Shown: positions 10,946 to 23,033 of the stretch, piece after piece | Layout of the letters: each line of letters starts with the position of its first letter | Position numbering within the stretch: the first letter of the stretch is position 1 | Origin: Pogostemon cablin | Taxonomy: Eukaryota; Streptophyta; Magnoliopsida; Lamiales; Lamiaceae | Reading direction: 5' to 3' | DNA length: 64,000 nt | NCBI GenBank assembly: GCA_023678885.1 | Contig: CM042972.1 | Location: 12,358,501 to 12,422,500 of the forward strand | Notes under the pieces: generated by a model | What the model saw: the letters and a program-made list of their open reading frames with translations, nothing else | What the model was told of the DNA's origin: nothing | Database searches by the model: none | Program-made: the position numbers and the translations under genes

Positions 10946-13284
10946 ATCAATCAATCCCCGTTTCCATTCCAAATGCTACACCTGTTGTTCAGAACACTTC
11001 AGTACCAACAAGAGCAGAATAATGAGCTAATAGTGGAGAAGAAGTGGGAAAGAGAAAAGAGGTTGAAAGCCGAGAAGCTCAGACTGCAGATGGATAATGA
11101 AGATGTGGTTTTCTCTCTTTATAAAGCAATAAAGATGCCCATGGAGAATCAATCATGTAAAAGCATAGATGTGGATTCTAACTTGTCTAATCTTGATTTT
11201 AATAGAACAGATGATTCTGAATTTGAGTGGAAGATCGACAAGGAGGAGTCTAGATAGCCATATGAGGAAGGAAATTCTGATGATCATATTTTTGTGATCA
11301 AGAAAGGTGAGGTGTTGAGTGTAGACAAGAAGAGGGAAAGAAAGTACTTGAAGGTGAGGATGCGAGAAGACCGCCATCTGATCCAGTAGTTCAAAGCGGT
11401 ATTCTGTCGTGACTCTCTGACGTTAAACATGAGCGCCTGTGGGGGGCGTGCCCTTCCATTTTTATTGCTTTATTATTTCTTTCGTGTGAGTGAGGAGTTA
11501 TTATATTTGACGTGCTCATGTTTTGGCAATTACATTTCTTTTCAAACATTGTTTCGACTTACGTTTTTACTAAGTTTGGGGGTGTGATGTACTTACCTCT
11601 TCTTATGAGCACTTAGGGTATAATTTTCCTTTCGTTTGTTATTTGTTTATTACGAGGTTGATTTTTTGCGGCATATGATACTTTAACCAGTGTTGGTATG
11701 TCAATTTTTTGCAACTTACCTAATGTTGTGTTGTGTTGGTGTGTCTAGTGTGCGGAGTCGATTAGATAGTCAATTGAGTCTTTCTCATAGTTTTCATATT
11801 TTGTTATTGATGAATCATGTGATGATGAGGTGTGTTCAGTTTTGATGATAGAAAAGGTAAAAGAGTGGCAAAATGAGTTCTACACTGAGGCTTTGACCTG
11901 ATCAAGTTGAACAACTCGAGGAGCTCGTGAACGTTGAAGATAAATCGGGTGCCCTCATTTCCTTATTCTAATTCTTATGTGTGCTTATAATTCATGGAGT
12001 GGAAGGATTTTAGATTTTGGTTTGGTGATCCATGTGAGCTTATATTGTTTAAAAGGAAGTGTACTGAGTTATGTTGTGGTATGAAGTTCTATGTGTACTT
12101 GTGGGATATTGCTTACCATGAAAAGTGCTCTGTTACTTGTTAAAAACCCATGTGAGATTTTGAGCCTTATTGATCATGTTACATAATCACATGATATATC
12201 TTTTCTGGTGAGTATCGTTCTTGTGCGTGTATTCTAGAACTTGCTTGTCTTATTTGAAATTACATGTGTGTTAGATGATGGGAGATGATCTAAGACTATC
12301 CTTGAATTTATGAGTCACTTAACAAAATAATTTCCTACCAATGATGTTTATCTATAGTTAGCCCTGTTGAGCCTAAAACCTCATTCTTTGGCAGTCTCTG
12401 AGAAATAGCCACTTTGAGCATTTGAATTTTTTGAGCCTTGATTATCTATCATGATGAGAATTAATGGCTTTTCAAAGTGTGTTGATGGAGTTCTATAACA
12501 GATTGGGAAGGAATGAAATTAGTGTTGAAACAGTGATTGAGCTTGAAATGCATTAAGGAGAATCATGGAGTAGTGCTTAAATCTAGTACTCCATGGAATC
12601 AAACACCCTAGGGTAGTGCTTAAATCTAGTACACTATAGAGGATGCGCGAGGTAGTACCTGAAACTGGTACCTCGAGAGAGAAAAAATGAGAGAAGGAAA
12701 AGAAGAAGAAAAAAATGTTGTGCTAGAAAGAAAGAGAAAAAGACAAAAGAGTTGAAGAGGACGTGTGCTTACTTGAAGTGATGAAGAAGAATGAAAGATC
12801 ATGATGGATCGTGACTTGATTGATCTGAGTTTTGAGCCACTTATCCATATATTTCCTACCTTAACCAAAGAGCCAATGTTACATCCAAAAGAAAAGTCTT
12901 TTTCGATCCCATTTTTTGAATCATACTTTTAGTGGTAGAGAGTTTGAGATATTTGGCAAGCTTATGGTTACGCATGCACTTGAATTGAATTTGAGCGTAA
13001 ACACCTTAACCCATGAGTATACATCTTTTACACTTAAGTGCGAGTGATATATACTTCCCGTGAGAATATATCAATGGAGCATTTGAATTGGTGGTGATTG
13101 TCTTATCTCGTATGCTATGAATTGATCATTACATGTAATGAGAGATGCATGACCTAAGTTGAGGACAATTGCATTTTGAAGGGGGTAGTGGTCATAGTCC
13201 TTGTTTTGGGCTAATTTTCTTACTCTCTTTCTCTTTATTTTTATATTATTGCCTCTGGACGAGAAATGGGTAAGTTTGAAAGAT
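10946..13284 (+). other. 3' non-coding interior of the Athila-like element
   Basis: A 94-codon open frame (10973-11257) is rich in Glu/Lys and may be a remnant of the gag C-terminus. The rest has no protein signature. Features: TTTGGGGGTGTGATG at about 11574, and a triple of short repeats at 12570-12665 (AGTGCTTAAATCTAGTAC twice, then GTAGTACCTGAAACTGGTAC). The sequence before the 3' LTR, GACGAGAAATGGGTAAG, is weakly purine-rich and could serve as the polypurine tract. Confidence 0.6.
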
Positions 13285-15202
13285 TGATGAGAGTGAAAAT
13301 AAGCGTGTTTAGTGTCCAATTTAACACCTTTTTGATAGGAATTGTTGTTATAATTTAGCACAAGTGTCTTATATTTTATAAATGTGAGAAAAAGGTGCGT
13401 TTGAGGTATTTTATTGTATTTTAGGTGGAAAAATGATCAAAAGTGCAAAGTTGGAAGAAAATGTGCAACTTGTGTAGGAATGCTGAAAAACGTACGTCCA
13501 ATTTGTGTAATTTTTTTGTATTTGTGTGGAGCTTTGAACTAGAAGTGTGATATATGATTGGAAAATCATAGAAGAGAGGATCGTTTTGGCATAAGGAACA
13601 CTTCAATCGGAGTCCAAACGAGAAAGTTATGATCAAAATGGTGATATCGTGCAAGCTGTGACAAACAGAACGGCTGTACCAATTTTCATGATTTGTTACA
13701 CCTTCAAATGTTGGAGTTTTTTAGGAGTTCTTTATATGAATAGAAATTCAAGGAAGAGAGGATCGCGTGAGTGTAAGAATCACTCAAATCGGAGTTTGGA
13801 TGTGAAATTTATGCGCGAAACGATGACACTGCACATGCAGTTCGACCGTAGTTCAACCAAGCTATTTTGGTCGAACTACAGCAGTCAAGTCTAATTGGAA
13901 ATTTTAACTTACAGACATCCCGTTCGACCAAGGCCTTCCAGTTCGACCAAAACAACTTTGGTCCAACTGGGACATGCAGATCTGTTTTCGATGGGTTTTA
14001 CACCTCTAATGCATGTATTTTCGTGTTTTCCAATAAAAAGCTCATCCAATGTCCATAAAGAGAGCTTACAAGTACAAAAGAGGATGTAGATCACACCAAG
14101 TGAAGACCGCAACACAATCATCCTACACCCCACAAGGGGGGTCACCCCCAACCATCATCCACATCCTTTCATCCATCCATCCATCACTGTGAAGATTCGT
14201 CTATGGAATCAAGAAGGAGAACCAAGAGGATTTGAAGAGAGGGAAGAGAGAAGGAAGGAGACTTCTACACCAATGGTTTTCCTAATTCTTTTCTTCTACT
14301 TTCTAATTTTCCGGACATATAGGTAAGATCTATCCAACTCCCATGATTGTTCTTTGCAACATCATGATCTAGAACTATTTTGGTAGATCTAGGATTTTGA
14401 AGATTTTTATGAATTAATTGAACTTTCGTATGTATACTCCGTACAACACTACTTGAATTTATTTTATATAAGACTATGCTTTATTAATTCATGCTCACAG
14501 TTGTTTTGTGCATCATTAACTGTTATGTAGAGTTTGAATACATATCTTGGTTATTGATTGAGTGCGTTCACTACTGAGCAGGATTTTATATTTTGATTCT
14601 AAGTTAGGGGACTCCGAAGCTTCATTAGAACTATCTTATATGAATACTTATTAATTGAATCTGATTCAGGTTAATAAGTAGGACAAAGAGGATAATTTCA
14701 TAGTACCTATAAAGGGAGATCATATCGGGTTAGAGTAGCAATTGGCCAGGAAAATAATTGATACTGATAGTACCTAGAAAGGGGGATGAATTATATCTCT
14801 TTCTCCAAGGTTATTCACATGTGTTACACGCATATTTACTTGTGTCTATAGAGTAGATTTTTATGGCTTAGTAATGCGTTCATATTCCACAAGGCAGAGT
14901 CGGACATTGATACAAGAAAGGTAGATTAATGAGTGAAACCGGATTATCCTGGAGCTACCTATTCTCCATTCTTGAGTCACTTTTGAATTCTTCTAAGTGT
15001 TTTTATTTTAATTAATTTGTTAGTAGATTGATAATTAAATTCTCAAACTTAATTTTCACTTATCATAATTCATTTAGTAAATAATTAAATTGATAATACG
15101 TCATCCTTTGGGTTTAATATTTAATTTGGTTGTTTGCTTAAGCTGCAACTGATATTCTTAATACTTGGGGATTAATTTTGCGTGTAAAGAAAACGCGCAT
15201 CG
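13285..15202 (+). repeat. 3' LTR of the Athila-like element
   Basis: It is 1918 bp, starts TGATGAGAG and ends CGCATCG (A to G at the last base compared with the 5' LTR). It is followed by the target duplication ATGAT and then by the Harbinger transposase frame. Confidence 0.93.
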
Positions 15203-15639
15203 ATGATCAAGGATATTATCTTACTGATTGAATTTATCTAGAATGGGCTGTTTTTGTGAAAAGCTTTCCATGTCCTCAAGATCCAAAGAGACAGCATTTC
15301 AAACGACTGCTAGGAATGATGTCGAACGAGACTTTGGAGTGCTTCAAGCTCTTTGGGCAATGGTTAGTGGTCCAACTTATTTCTGGTACAAGAATAACTT
15401 GAAGGATATAATGTTAATTTGCATTATATTGCAGAACATGATAATCGAAAATGAAGAAAATGCAGCGATCGATTGGTCCGACGATCCAAATGTGGATTCC
15501 GTCTCCACAAGTAAGTCAAGGATCAACTTGATCATTCAATGACTACGTCAGGAGAGGTGTTCAACTACGAGATAAGCAGAAACATCTCCATCTTCGACAA
15601 GATTTAATTGAGCATGTTTGGGCCCAATCCGGAGAATAA
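15203..15639 (+). pseudogene. Harbinger transposase, C-terminal part
   Basis: It continues the gene broken at 7351. It reads DQGYYLTD, then a frame with WAAFVK-like and PCPQDPKRQHFKRLLG text. A shift then enters NDVERDFGVLQALWAMVSGP and IMLICIILQNMIIENEE, the conserved C-terminal block of HARBI1-type transposases with the third catalytic residue (Glu of VERDFG). A last frame ends RDKQKHLHLRQDLIEHVW and stops at 15639. At least two frameshifts are present. The transposon's 3' inverted end lies 390 bp further on. Confidence 0.85.
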
Positions 15640-16029
15640 TTATCTACACATTAAATTGATTCGGATCGAAATTTACTTTGTTGCTTTTGGCTGTTTTACT
15701 TTTATTTTTTAATGTGTGTCTTTTTAATTTGTGTTTTTATGTTTTATGTAATTCAAAATAATAAATAATATTTTTTCTTTTTTTATTTTATAAAATTTAA
15801 ATAATTGGAATATATAATTATTTACAATTTATTTGGAAATTAGATATATATAGTTGATAAATTAAATGAGAATAAAATGAAATTGAGGTGGGTCCTACGA
15901 AAAAACCTACTTTTTGGTTTTATTATTGGGGAAGAGTTTTGTTTTGGAGGTATGATTTTTTTACTTTTGAGGTGACGCTGACATGGCGTCCAAAAAACCT
16001 ACTTTTTGTTTTTTTCATTGGGGAAGACC
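15640..16029 (+). other. 3' non-coding end of the Harbinger element
   Basis: AT-rich. It carries repeated AAAAAACCTACTTTTTG motifs (about 15900 and 15994) before the terminal CATTGGGGAAGACC. The left end of the transposon has related AAAAAACCTTGGGGGAAGG text, so there is subterminal symmetry. Confidence 0.6.
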
Positions 16030-16735
16030 TTAATATTTCATTAGGTTTGGATAGGTGACACACCACCCAAATTTAAAATTTAAATTTCAAACCTATAAAA
16101 TACAAGATGAAACATGAGTTTTGAATATGTGATTCCAAATGGAATTTAGAGGTCCTACACCATTGCGCTTCTTGCCTATCCTCAGGTTGACTCTGATTTA
16201 TAATAATTGCATGATTTTATTTACATCTATGGTGCATTAATAATATTTCTCTATTTTTTTTATTTCACACGTATTTATAAGTTTTGCAATATTTTTAAGA
16301 CTATGTAAGAAGAGCACTTCAAAGTGGCATATAATTTTCACTTATAATGGTAAAAAAATTATATAAAAAAGAAAAGGAAAATTTTAAAAATATAGAATTC
16401 ACAATTATTGGAATTTTTTTTGAAAAGAAAATTAACAATTAAAAAATTGAGAATTCTATTATTAACACAATAATATTTGAAAATTTGTATACATACATAT
16501 ATAATATCGAGGATGAGTTCTCTAGATTTAGATAGTAAAGAGTACGTATTTCAAATCCATGTTTCATCTTATATTTCATTAGATTTGAATAGGTGACACA
16601 TCATCCAAATTTAAAATTTGAATTTTAAACCGATAAAATACAAGATGGAACATGAGTTTTGAATAGGTGATTCCAAATAGAATTTAGGGGTATTTTATTT
16701 GCATCTATGGAGTATTAATAATATTTCTTTATTTT
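16030..16735 (+). repeat. Dispersed AT-rich repeat, copy 2 (right part) and copy 3
   Basis: 16030-16255 is the second block of the copy interrupted by Harbinger. 16245-16735 is a further complete copy in tandem, and the start of another (ATTTCACACGTTTTTATAAT) follows to about 16790. Confidence 0.75.
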
Positions 16736-16824
16736 TGTATTTCACACGTTTTTATAATTTTTGTAATATTTCTAGGACTATTTAAGACAAATTAAGACAA
16801 CTCAATTCCGAAAATGGTAAATAT

Positions 16825-17035
16825 TGCTCCCTTATTCCGCTTTAAATAATCATTTTCTTTCCATTTTGGGCGTTCGTCTCAAAGAGTCTCATTTTCTTTT
16901 TTACATATATGACACACACCTATTAATACAATTAAAATATGAGGCTTACAAACTAATTATTACAATTACTCACTATAATACTCGTTAATATATATATAAA
17001 AAGCAAAAAGAGCCATTTTAAATGGATGGATATAA
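16825..17035. mobile_element. Possible decayed Stowaway-like MITE
   Basis: GCTCCCTTATTCCGCTTTAA at the left and AAATGGATGGATATAA at the right are degenerate versions of the Stowaway ends. The interior (CTATTAATACAATTAAAATA) resembles the MITE at 23034-23260. Confidence 0.4.
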
Positions 17036-17069
17036 ATTTCAGAACCAACTTTTACAACATAACAAGTAC

Positions 17070-17876
17070 GGGGCTGTTTACATCATTAGTTATCAGAAGT
17101 TAACCCACATAAAATCCTTATATCTATTTGTTTACATTCCGTGTTATATTAAAAGGGATAACACCCGGGCTCCTGTCGTCCGGGGTTAAATTCTACGTGT
17201 CATGGTTAACTTAACAGCTCAAAATGGGCTGATAAATTTTTAACATCAAAGTTAATGCCCAAATTTACCAAATTGGACAGATGAAAAACCAATCAATTAA
17301 TTCTCTCTCCTTCTGCTCCCTTCTGCCTTTTCTCTCTCTCCTCCTGCTTTACTTTTTCTCTCTCTAAAAAACCTCTGCCTCCACTTTCCCTTTTTTCCCC
17401 TCTTCCCCCACCTATCCCATCATAACAGGAGATAGATGATGTTGCCATAGACAATATCGTGTAGAAAAGAAAAAGCAGAGAGAGAATTGTGTGAAATGGA
17501 GTATTTAGGATGTAGAGTGGTGTTGCCTGCGGTAGTGAAGGTGAATTAGAGATTATACAAGATATGAAATATTAGATACGGGCTAACGACATTAACGGAT
17601 CCGACGGTGGTGGTTGTGGTCTGAAGTATTTACTGTATTTTGGGGTGGTGGTGAGGGGGGATCCGGTATTGGCGGTTGTGGTCTGAAGTAGGGGGGATGA
17701 TGTGTTTGTTGCGGACACACGTCTTCAAATAATAATGGGTAATTTAGTAAATACTCTCTCTCCTAACCTTCGAAGTAAATAGAAGCGCGCAGAAAGGATA
17801 CATTAATTTAACCCCCCTCAAGGGTTGATTTATCCCCTACGGATGGGTATCCCTAACAATTTATGTAAACGGCCCC
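17070..17876. mobile_element. Non-autonomous DNA transposon, 807 bp
   Basis: The terminal inverted repeats are GGGGCTGTTTACAT and ATGTAAACGGCCCC, with TAC directly outside both ends (17067-17069 and 17877-17879). The GGGGCTGTTT end is Tourist-like, but Harbinger targets are usually TWA, so the superfamily is uncertain. The interior has CT-rich and GGTGGTGGT-type low-complexity tracts and no credible coding frame. Confidence 0.7.
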
Positions 17877-17879
17877 TAC

Positions 17880-19600
17880 AATTGTTCAACGAGTTTCAAA
17901 GTCTATACGCCTTAGGCCAAAAATGCCTTCATATGAATACTATTCAGTTGCGGATCTAGGATTTACATTTTGGGGTACAACGTGCAATCTTCGTCCCATA
18001 AATACATGCATGTATTTAGTTATTTGTAGTTTAATAAAAAAAGATGATTTTTAATTTGATGATGTAAGAAAATGAATGAGTGTTTAAAGTAATTGAATGA
18101 GCTAAGCGTATGAAATGTGATTAATTTTGACCAATCAAGTGTAAAAATTGATGATAATCTTTGTAGTATTATAACATTGCAACTTGTTAATATTATGAAT
18201 TATGGGATGAAGAATATAAGAGTAATTTTTATGGACAAGTAGTATTATAATAGTAATAATAAAGAATTCTAAATTTTACTCTTAAAATAAATAAGCATTC
18301 ATCCTTGTTTATTTGAGGAGTTAAATTTATAAATTAAATATTTGTTTTAAATTTTGATTTCTAATGTACATTTTATCTTGGAAATTATTAACATTGACCC
18401 CTATTGAAATAAGTATTGTTTGCTATTTACATAAATATAAATTTATTAATCATAAAAGTAATAATTATGAAATGTGGATAAGGTAATTGGTTTAACAATT
18501 ATAAATAGGGGTACTTTAGCATATATAATACAAGAAAAAATTTCAATTTGGGGGTACACTTGTACCCCTTGTCCACTAATACTATTATAGGTTATATAGA
18601 GCCTAATGACTTGAAGCTTGATCTTTCCAGCAATGTGATCAGGTGACAACATCCTTTGTCCAAACAATACTTCATTTGAAGTAGTCTCTTAGCTTTGGAT
18701 ATACTTCGTATAATTTTGGTCCCCATGAGTGAGAATTATAGGTCTGCCACTGGCGATAGAAGAATAATTAGAAGTGATAGCAGAATGATCAAAAGTGATC
18801 AATCGAAAATTCTAAAAAGTATTAACGAGTTTAATAATTGTGTTTTCTCTCAAACATTGAATCAAATACCTTTATCACACAATATTTTGTCAATAAATAA
18901 TCATGGATTCTGAATTTGGGTTTATACAAGTAAAATCATTGTTTTGAATACACATTGGACCGGTTTTCATCAATCGAAAGAGTATAAAATTATATTTAGT
19001 TAATTAATTTCAGTTTTCCATTTTAGAAAAAAACAAAAGTCGGTATCTGGTTAAATCATATGTATATGTTGTATATGTCGACATATATTATTTCATTAAA
19101 TGTGTCGACATATATTATTTCATTAAATGTGTTATCATTTTCATGATATATAATATAATATCATTTCATTTTTCTATTTTATAAATAATGACTTTGGAGG
19201 GAGGGTTTTTTTCCCCCTTTTTCGTGGAAGTTTTTTATTACTTGCTAATTAGCGAATTAAAATACCAACATTTTTGAAGTATATATATGGGTGAGTTTTA
19301 TACCATTCCTCCGATGATGAGACGGATCATTCATCAATCAATTTGGATAATATATAAAATGAAAAATAAAGAAAAAGGCCGGCGTGGCCGGTCACCCATG
19401 CATATCTTCTAAAGAGCAACACATTGCAATTAATTAAGTAGGATATTCTTTTTTTTTCTTTTCTTATAATACATTTAAAAAATTTATTAATAATTAAAAT
19501 AACAATTGACATCTTTTTTTCTTTTCTTATACTACATTTTAAAATTTTATTAATTATTAAAATTACAATTAATATTATTATACTTAATGTTAATGAGAAA
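17880..19600. other. Intergenic, only small remnants
   Basis: AT-rich DNA. At 17945-18590 the edge motifs TTGCGGATCTAGGATTTACA and GGGGGTACACTTGTACCCCT suggest an old insertion, but no superfamily can be named. At 19073-19130 the stretch GTCGACATATATTATTTCAT occurs twice in tandem. No gene is recognised. Confidence 0.4.
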
Positions 19601-19603
19601 ATT

Positions 19604-20120
19604 AAAAGTGATAGTTGAAAATTTAAAAGTGATATTTAAAAAAAGAGTGATACACTTGTTATTAAACTATTTCATAAAAATTATATAAATTAAAAAGTGA
19701 TAATATTTTTAATAAAAAGTAATATGTAAACATAGGAGTGATTCTCTACTAATCAAATTATTTTATAAATACTAATCAGTAAGAATGACAAAATGTGATA
19801 ACATTTTCAATTAAAAGTGATAACTTGATTAAGAAAAAGTGATACACATCCAATTAAATTATTTAATGAAAATTTTATAGGAAAAATAAAAAATGATAAC
19901 ATTTTTAATAAAAAGTGATATCTGATGAAAGAAAATTGATAAATGTCGAATTAAATTATTTCATGAACACTATATTTTTAAAAGAATAAAAAGTTATAAC
20001 ATTTAATAATTAATGATAATCGATAAAGAAAAAGTGATAATCATTTAAATGAACTTTTCCATGAACTATTATTAAGTAATAATAAATAAAAAGTGGTGAC
20101 CAATTAATAAAAGTGAAGTT
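19604..20120. repeat. Degenerate tandem array with AAAAGTGATA motif
   Basis: Four to five diverged units of about 95-110 bp. Each has AAAAGTGATAACATTTT-like text followed by AATTAAATTATTTCATGAA-like text. Related units reappear at 21700-21860, 22660-22730 (complement) and 23270-23340 (complement), so this is a dispersed AT-rich family. Confidence 0.6.
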
Positions 20121-20994
20121 ATTATTATTTTTTTCAATTATGTATTATTTTGACACAATTAATATTAATTGTGTTGCTATAGAAAATAATTTCTTACTTT
20201 ATTTACAAATAATAATATAGACGTAATAATTAATAATAACATATGTTTAAGAATAAAACAAAGCTCTCTAATAAAAAGATAAAAAGAAAAAAAAAACAAC
20301 AAAGAAAGATTCAAACGACAAAATGAATTACTATTGGTGGATACTACATACTATAGTCTACACATATACAGTAGCAGACTAGCAGATAACAAGTTTGTTG
20401 AAGATCCGCGAGTTTTAATTAAGTTTTTATTAATTTGACCCTGATACGGCATGAGATCTGTGAAACGATCTTGCACAATTTTTTCACTATATAAATTGAT
20501 GATATAATCATAAACAAGTTTATCATGAATTTTGATTAAAACTGTATTATTGGAGAAATCTAAAAGAATTGTTTCAAAAGATATTGAATTGAATTTGAGA
20601 AGAAAATATTGAAGAATTTTCTAAGAAATTAGAAACAATGCCTAATTTAAAAAGAATCTACAAACTGAAATTCAAGAAATTCATCGATGGATATGCCTCT
20701 TTAAGAATCTGTAATCGTTCAATTAAAATACTTTCTTCACTTCACCTGAAGAAAGAATTCCCTTGAGGAAGATATAAAAATGACAAGTAGAATTGGTTTT
20801 GGCTATGAATTGGTTTGGGCTATAGAATAATTAGACAATATCATTTAAAACTTTGTTCTACAATATTTTCAAAATTGATATTTATTTTTTCCATACATAA
20901 CATAGGTACAAAATGTATTTAAGTATTACTAAACGATATTGGCTTTAGAAAATTATTGATAAATAAAAATTTATATATTATTTTACCCATAATA
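20121..20994. other. Intergenic, nothing recognised
   Basis: AT-rich. No long frame or known motif is seen on either strand. Confidence 0.4.
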
Positions 20995-21490
20995 CTTATA
21001 TCCATCTGAACATTAGTGTTCATTATTAAGAGAGAAACAAAAATAAGCGACTAAATATTCTTACAATATACAATAGTGTGCATTCCTGAGAGATAAACAA
21101 ATACGATTAAAATTTTCCGTAAAATTTACATTAGTGTAAATTGTTAAGAGAGAAATATAAAATACGCGATTAAATTGAAGAAAGTGTTGTTTCTTAAACC
21201 TCTCATCCATTGTCTTTCAATCAAGTTGAAGAAAACAAAAATAATGTACATTCCACATTAGTGTGAGTTGTTAAGAGAAAATAAAAATACATTGTTAAAT
21301 ATTTTTACTAATCTAAAGTAGTGTGCACTCGTGAGACAGAAACAAATCCGCCATTGAATTTTCAGTATAATTTATATTAGTGTGCATTGTTAAGAAGAAA
21401 CATAAAATACGCTATTAAATTGAAAATATGATTGTTCTTTAAATCTCTCACCCATTATCTCATTTAGTGCATATTAGTGTTTAATAAAAC
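20995..21490. repeat. Tandem array with two-level periodicity
   Basis: A unit of about 75 bp (ATTAGTGTGCATTGTTAAGA, then GAAACAAAAATACGC, then ATTAAAT) is repeated about six times. Sets of three units are themselves duplicated with a period of about 240 bp (ATTAGTGTtcATT at 21012, ATTAGTGTGAGTT at 21258). Each set is followed by a related CTCTCAYCCATTRTCT segment (about 21202 and 21446). Confidence 0.7.
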
Positions 21491-22733
21491 TTGTTGTTAA
21501 TTGCAAACTTTGAATATTAATCGTTTTAAATAAGGGTAATGTAAGAAAAAAAAGAAGACGTTATATATTTATCAATATAATTATATTATATCAATGTATT
21601 TATTAGTTATGTATTTATCAATAATTATATTATATTAGGTGATGTTTGGTTTGGGGTAATATGTGGTTTGAAAATCATGAATAGTGTGTTATATAGTGGG
21701 GTTTTATGAAGGAAAGTGATAATAAATTAATAAAAAGTGATAATGCTACTCCATGAACAATTTATAGTATAAATAAAAAGTGATAACATTTTATAGCGAA
21801 TGTGATAACGATTTACTATAGCGAAAGTGATAACTATTTTAAAAAGTGAAAAATGGTCTCACGTGAGACGGTCTCACGCAAGACCTGCTCTAAAAGTAAA
21901 ACAAAAAATAATTTTTTTAAAATTCCGTATCTACAATAATCGTGAACTTCTTTTTGAAACAAAGGGATTAATAATAATCTCTTAAATTTAATGGGAGGAT
22001 GAAAATAAAGAGGAATATCTCATCCTTAACCCCACTCCACCCACACCGACCTTTTTCACTCCACCCATAAATCATAATCCCCACTACCTGCTACTTCTAA
22101 CCTGTCTACCGACACACTCCTGCCAGACCATCTCTTTACCTTCTACTTTGTATTTACGTGATAGTGTAAACTATATTGACATATGAAAATTTTACTTATA
22201 AATTATAAATACTTTTATTTAATTTTTTGTTTTCATAAACAAATTTATATTTTAATATTTACACCTCAAATATGAAAGTAATACACAATTTAATAATTCC
22301 ATATCATACTTAAATTTTAAAATTTATATACTTTAAAACTCACGTAACTTACTTTATCATTTATTTATTATAAATAATTATAATGTAATATTATCTTAAT
22401 TACCTATGTATGATTGTATTTTGCTCATTATATTATTGCATATTTTTTGTACACATTTCAACTTTTTGTAAATCTATTTTACGTACAATATATATTTTGA
22501 AAAAATATTTTCTACATATTTTAACTTTGTGCATATCTACTTTATGGAGTTTATGCACATTCATTTCGCACATTATTTTGCAACTACGTTTTTTATTTAG
22601 TTAAGTGATTTTGAAATGGACAAGTCCTGTAAGTCTTGTGTGTGAAAGTATCTCACTGTGAAATCATTTTATATTTTTGTAATTAGTTATCATTTTTCTT
22701 ATAAAATATTATCAATTTTGTTATAAAATAATA
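21491..22733. other. Intergenic with a GTCTCACGTGAGAC palindrome
   Basis: 21700-21860 holds AAAGTGATAA repeats. They are followed at 21854 by GTCTCACGTGAGACGGTCTC, a near-perfect palindrome. Related GTCTCAC/GTGAGAC text lies near 22650, 23367, 32070 and 51930. The remainder, including the pyrimidine-rich CCCCACTCCACCCACACC at 22030, has no gene. Confidence 0.45.
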
Positions 22734-23003
22734 CTCTCTCCGTCTTCATAATTTGCGCACGTATTTTAGTGCGCGGAGATTAAGAAAAATTAATTTTTTA
22801 TGTATACAGATGTGTAAAATTATTGGAATGTGTGTAAAAAGTGAGTATTTTAGATAATTTAATGAAAAAAGTGTGTAAAGTTATTGAGATGTTTATAAAA
22901 AGTGAGTAGTATTGTAATATATTTTTTCCATTTTTAGAAACGTGCATAAGTGTTGGGACGGATCAAAAAGAAAAGTGTACAGTAATTACCGGGACAGAGG
23001 GAG
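22734..23003. mobile_element. Stowaway MITE, 270 bp
   Basis: Ends CTCTCTCCGTCTTC and GGGACAGAGGGAG between TA dinucleotides (22732-22733 and 23004-23005). The interior (GTGCGCGGAGATTAAGAAAA, GTGTTGGGACGGATCAAAAA) is the same family as the MITE in STR1 intron 2 (26007-26270). Confidence 0.9.
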
Positions 23004-23033
23004 TATCACTTTTTATTTTATATATATATATTA

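Larger units (their letters stand above)
7352..15202 (+). mobile_element. Athila-like Ty3/gypsy LTR retrotransposon, gag only
   Basis: Two long terminal repeats (7352-9279 and 13285-15202) begin TGATGAGAGTGAAAATAA and end GCATCA or GCATCG. The 5-bp duplication ATGAT flanks the element (7347-7351 and 15203-15207). The interior is about 4 kb. It has a primer-binding-site motif, a decayed gag, an inverted-motif repeat and a long non-coding 3' region with the TTTGGGGGTGTGATG motif (about 11574) common in Athila-type elements. No protease, RT or integrase is visible. It is therefore a non-autonomous derivative, and it split the Harbinger transposase. Confidence 0.93.
4669..16029 (+). mobile_element. 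PIF/Harbinger DNA transposon, split by a retrotransposon
   Basis: The ends form a 14-bp inverted repeat: GGCCTTCCCCAATG on the left and CATTGGGGAAGACC on the right. They are flanked by the 3-bp target duplication TTA (4666-4668 and 16030-16032), the hallmark of PIF/Harbinger. It carries a decayed Myb/SANT-like ORF1 (5001-6219) and a decayed transposase (6438-7351 and 15203-15639). The transposase is interrupted by an Athila-like element at 7352-15202. Removing that insertion leaves about 3.5 kb, an ordinary size for the superfamily. Both genes are broken, so the copy is not autonomous. Confidence 0.92.

Noticed and set aside
13071..13361. Minus-strand 96-codon frame at the Athila-like 3' LTR border
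   Set aside because: It crosses the LTR boundary and has no homologous copy at the 5' LTR; chance frame.
22410..22604. 64-codon hydrophobic frame as a small membrane protein
   Set aside because: AT-rich intergenic DNA gives Ile/Phe/Cys-rich frames by chance; no gene context.
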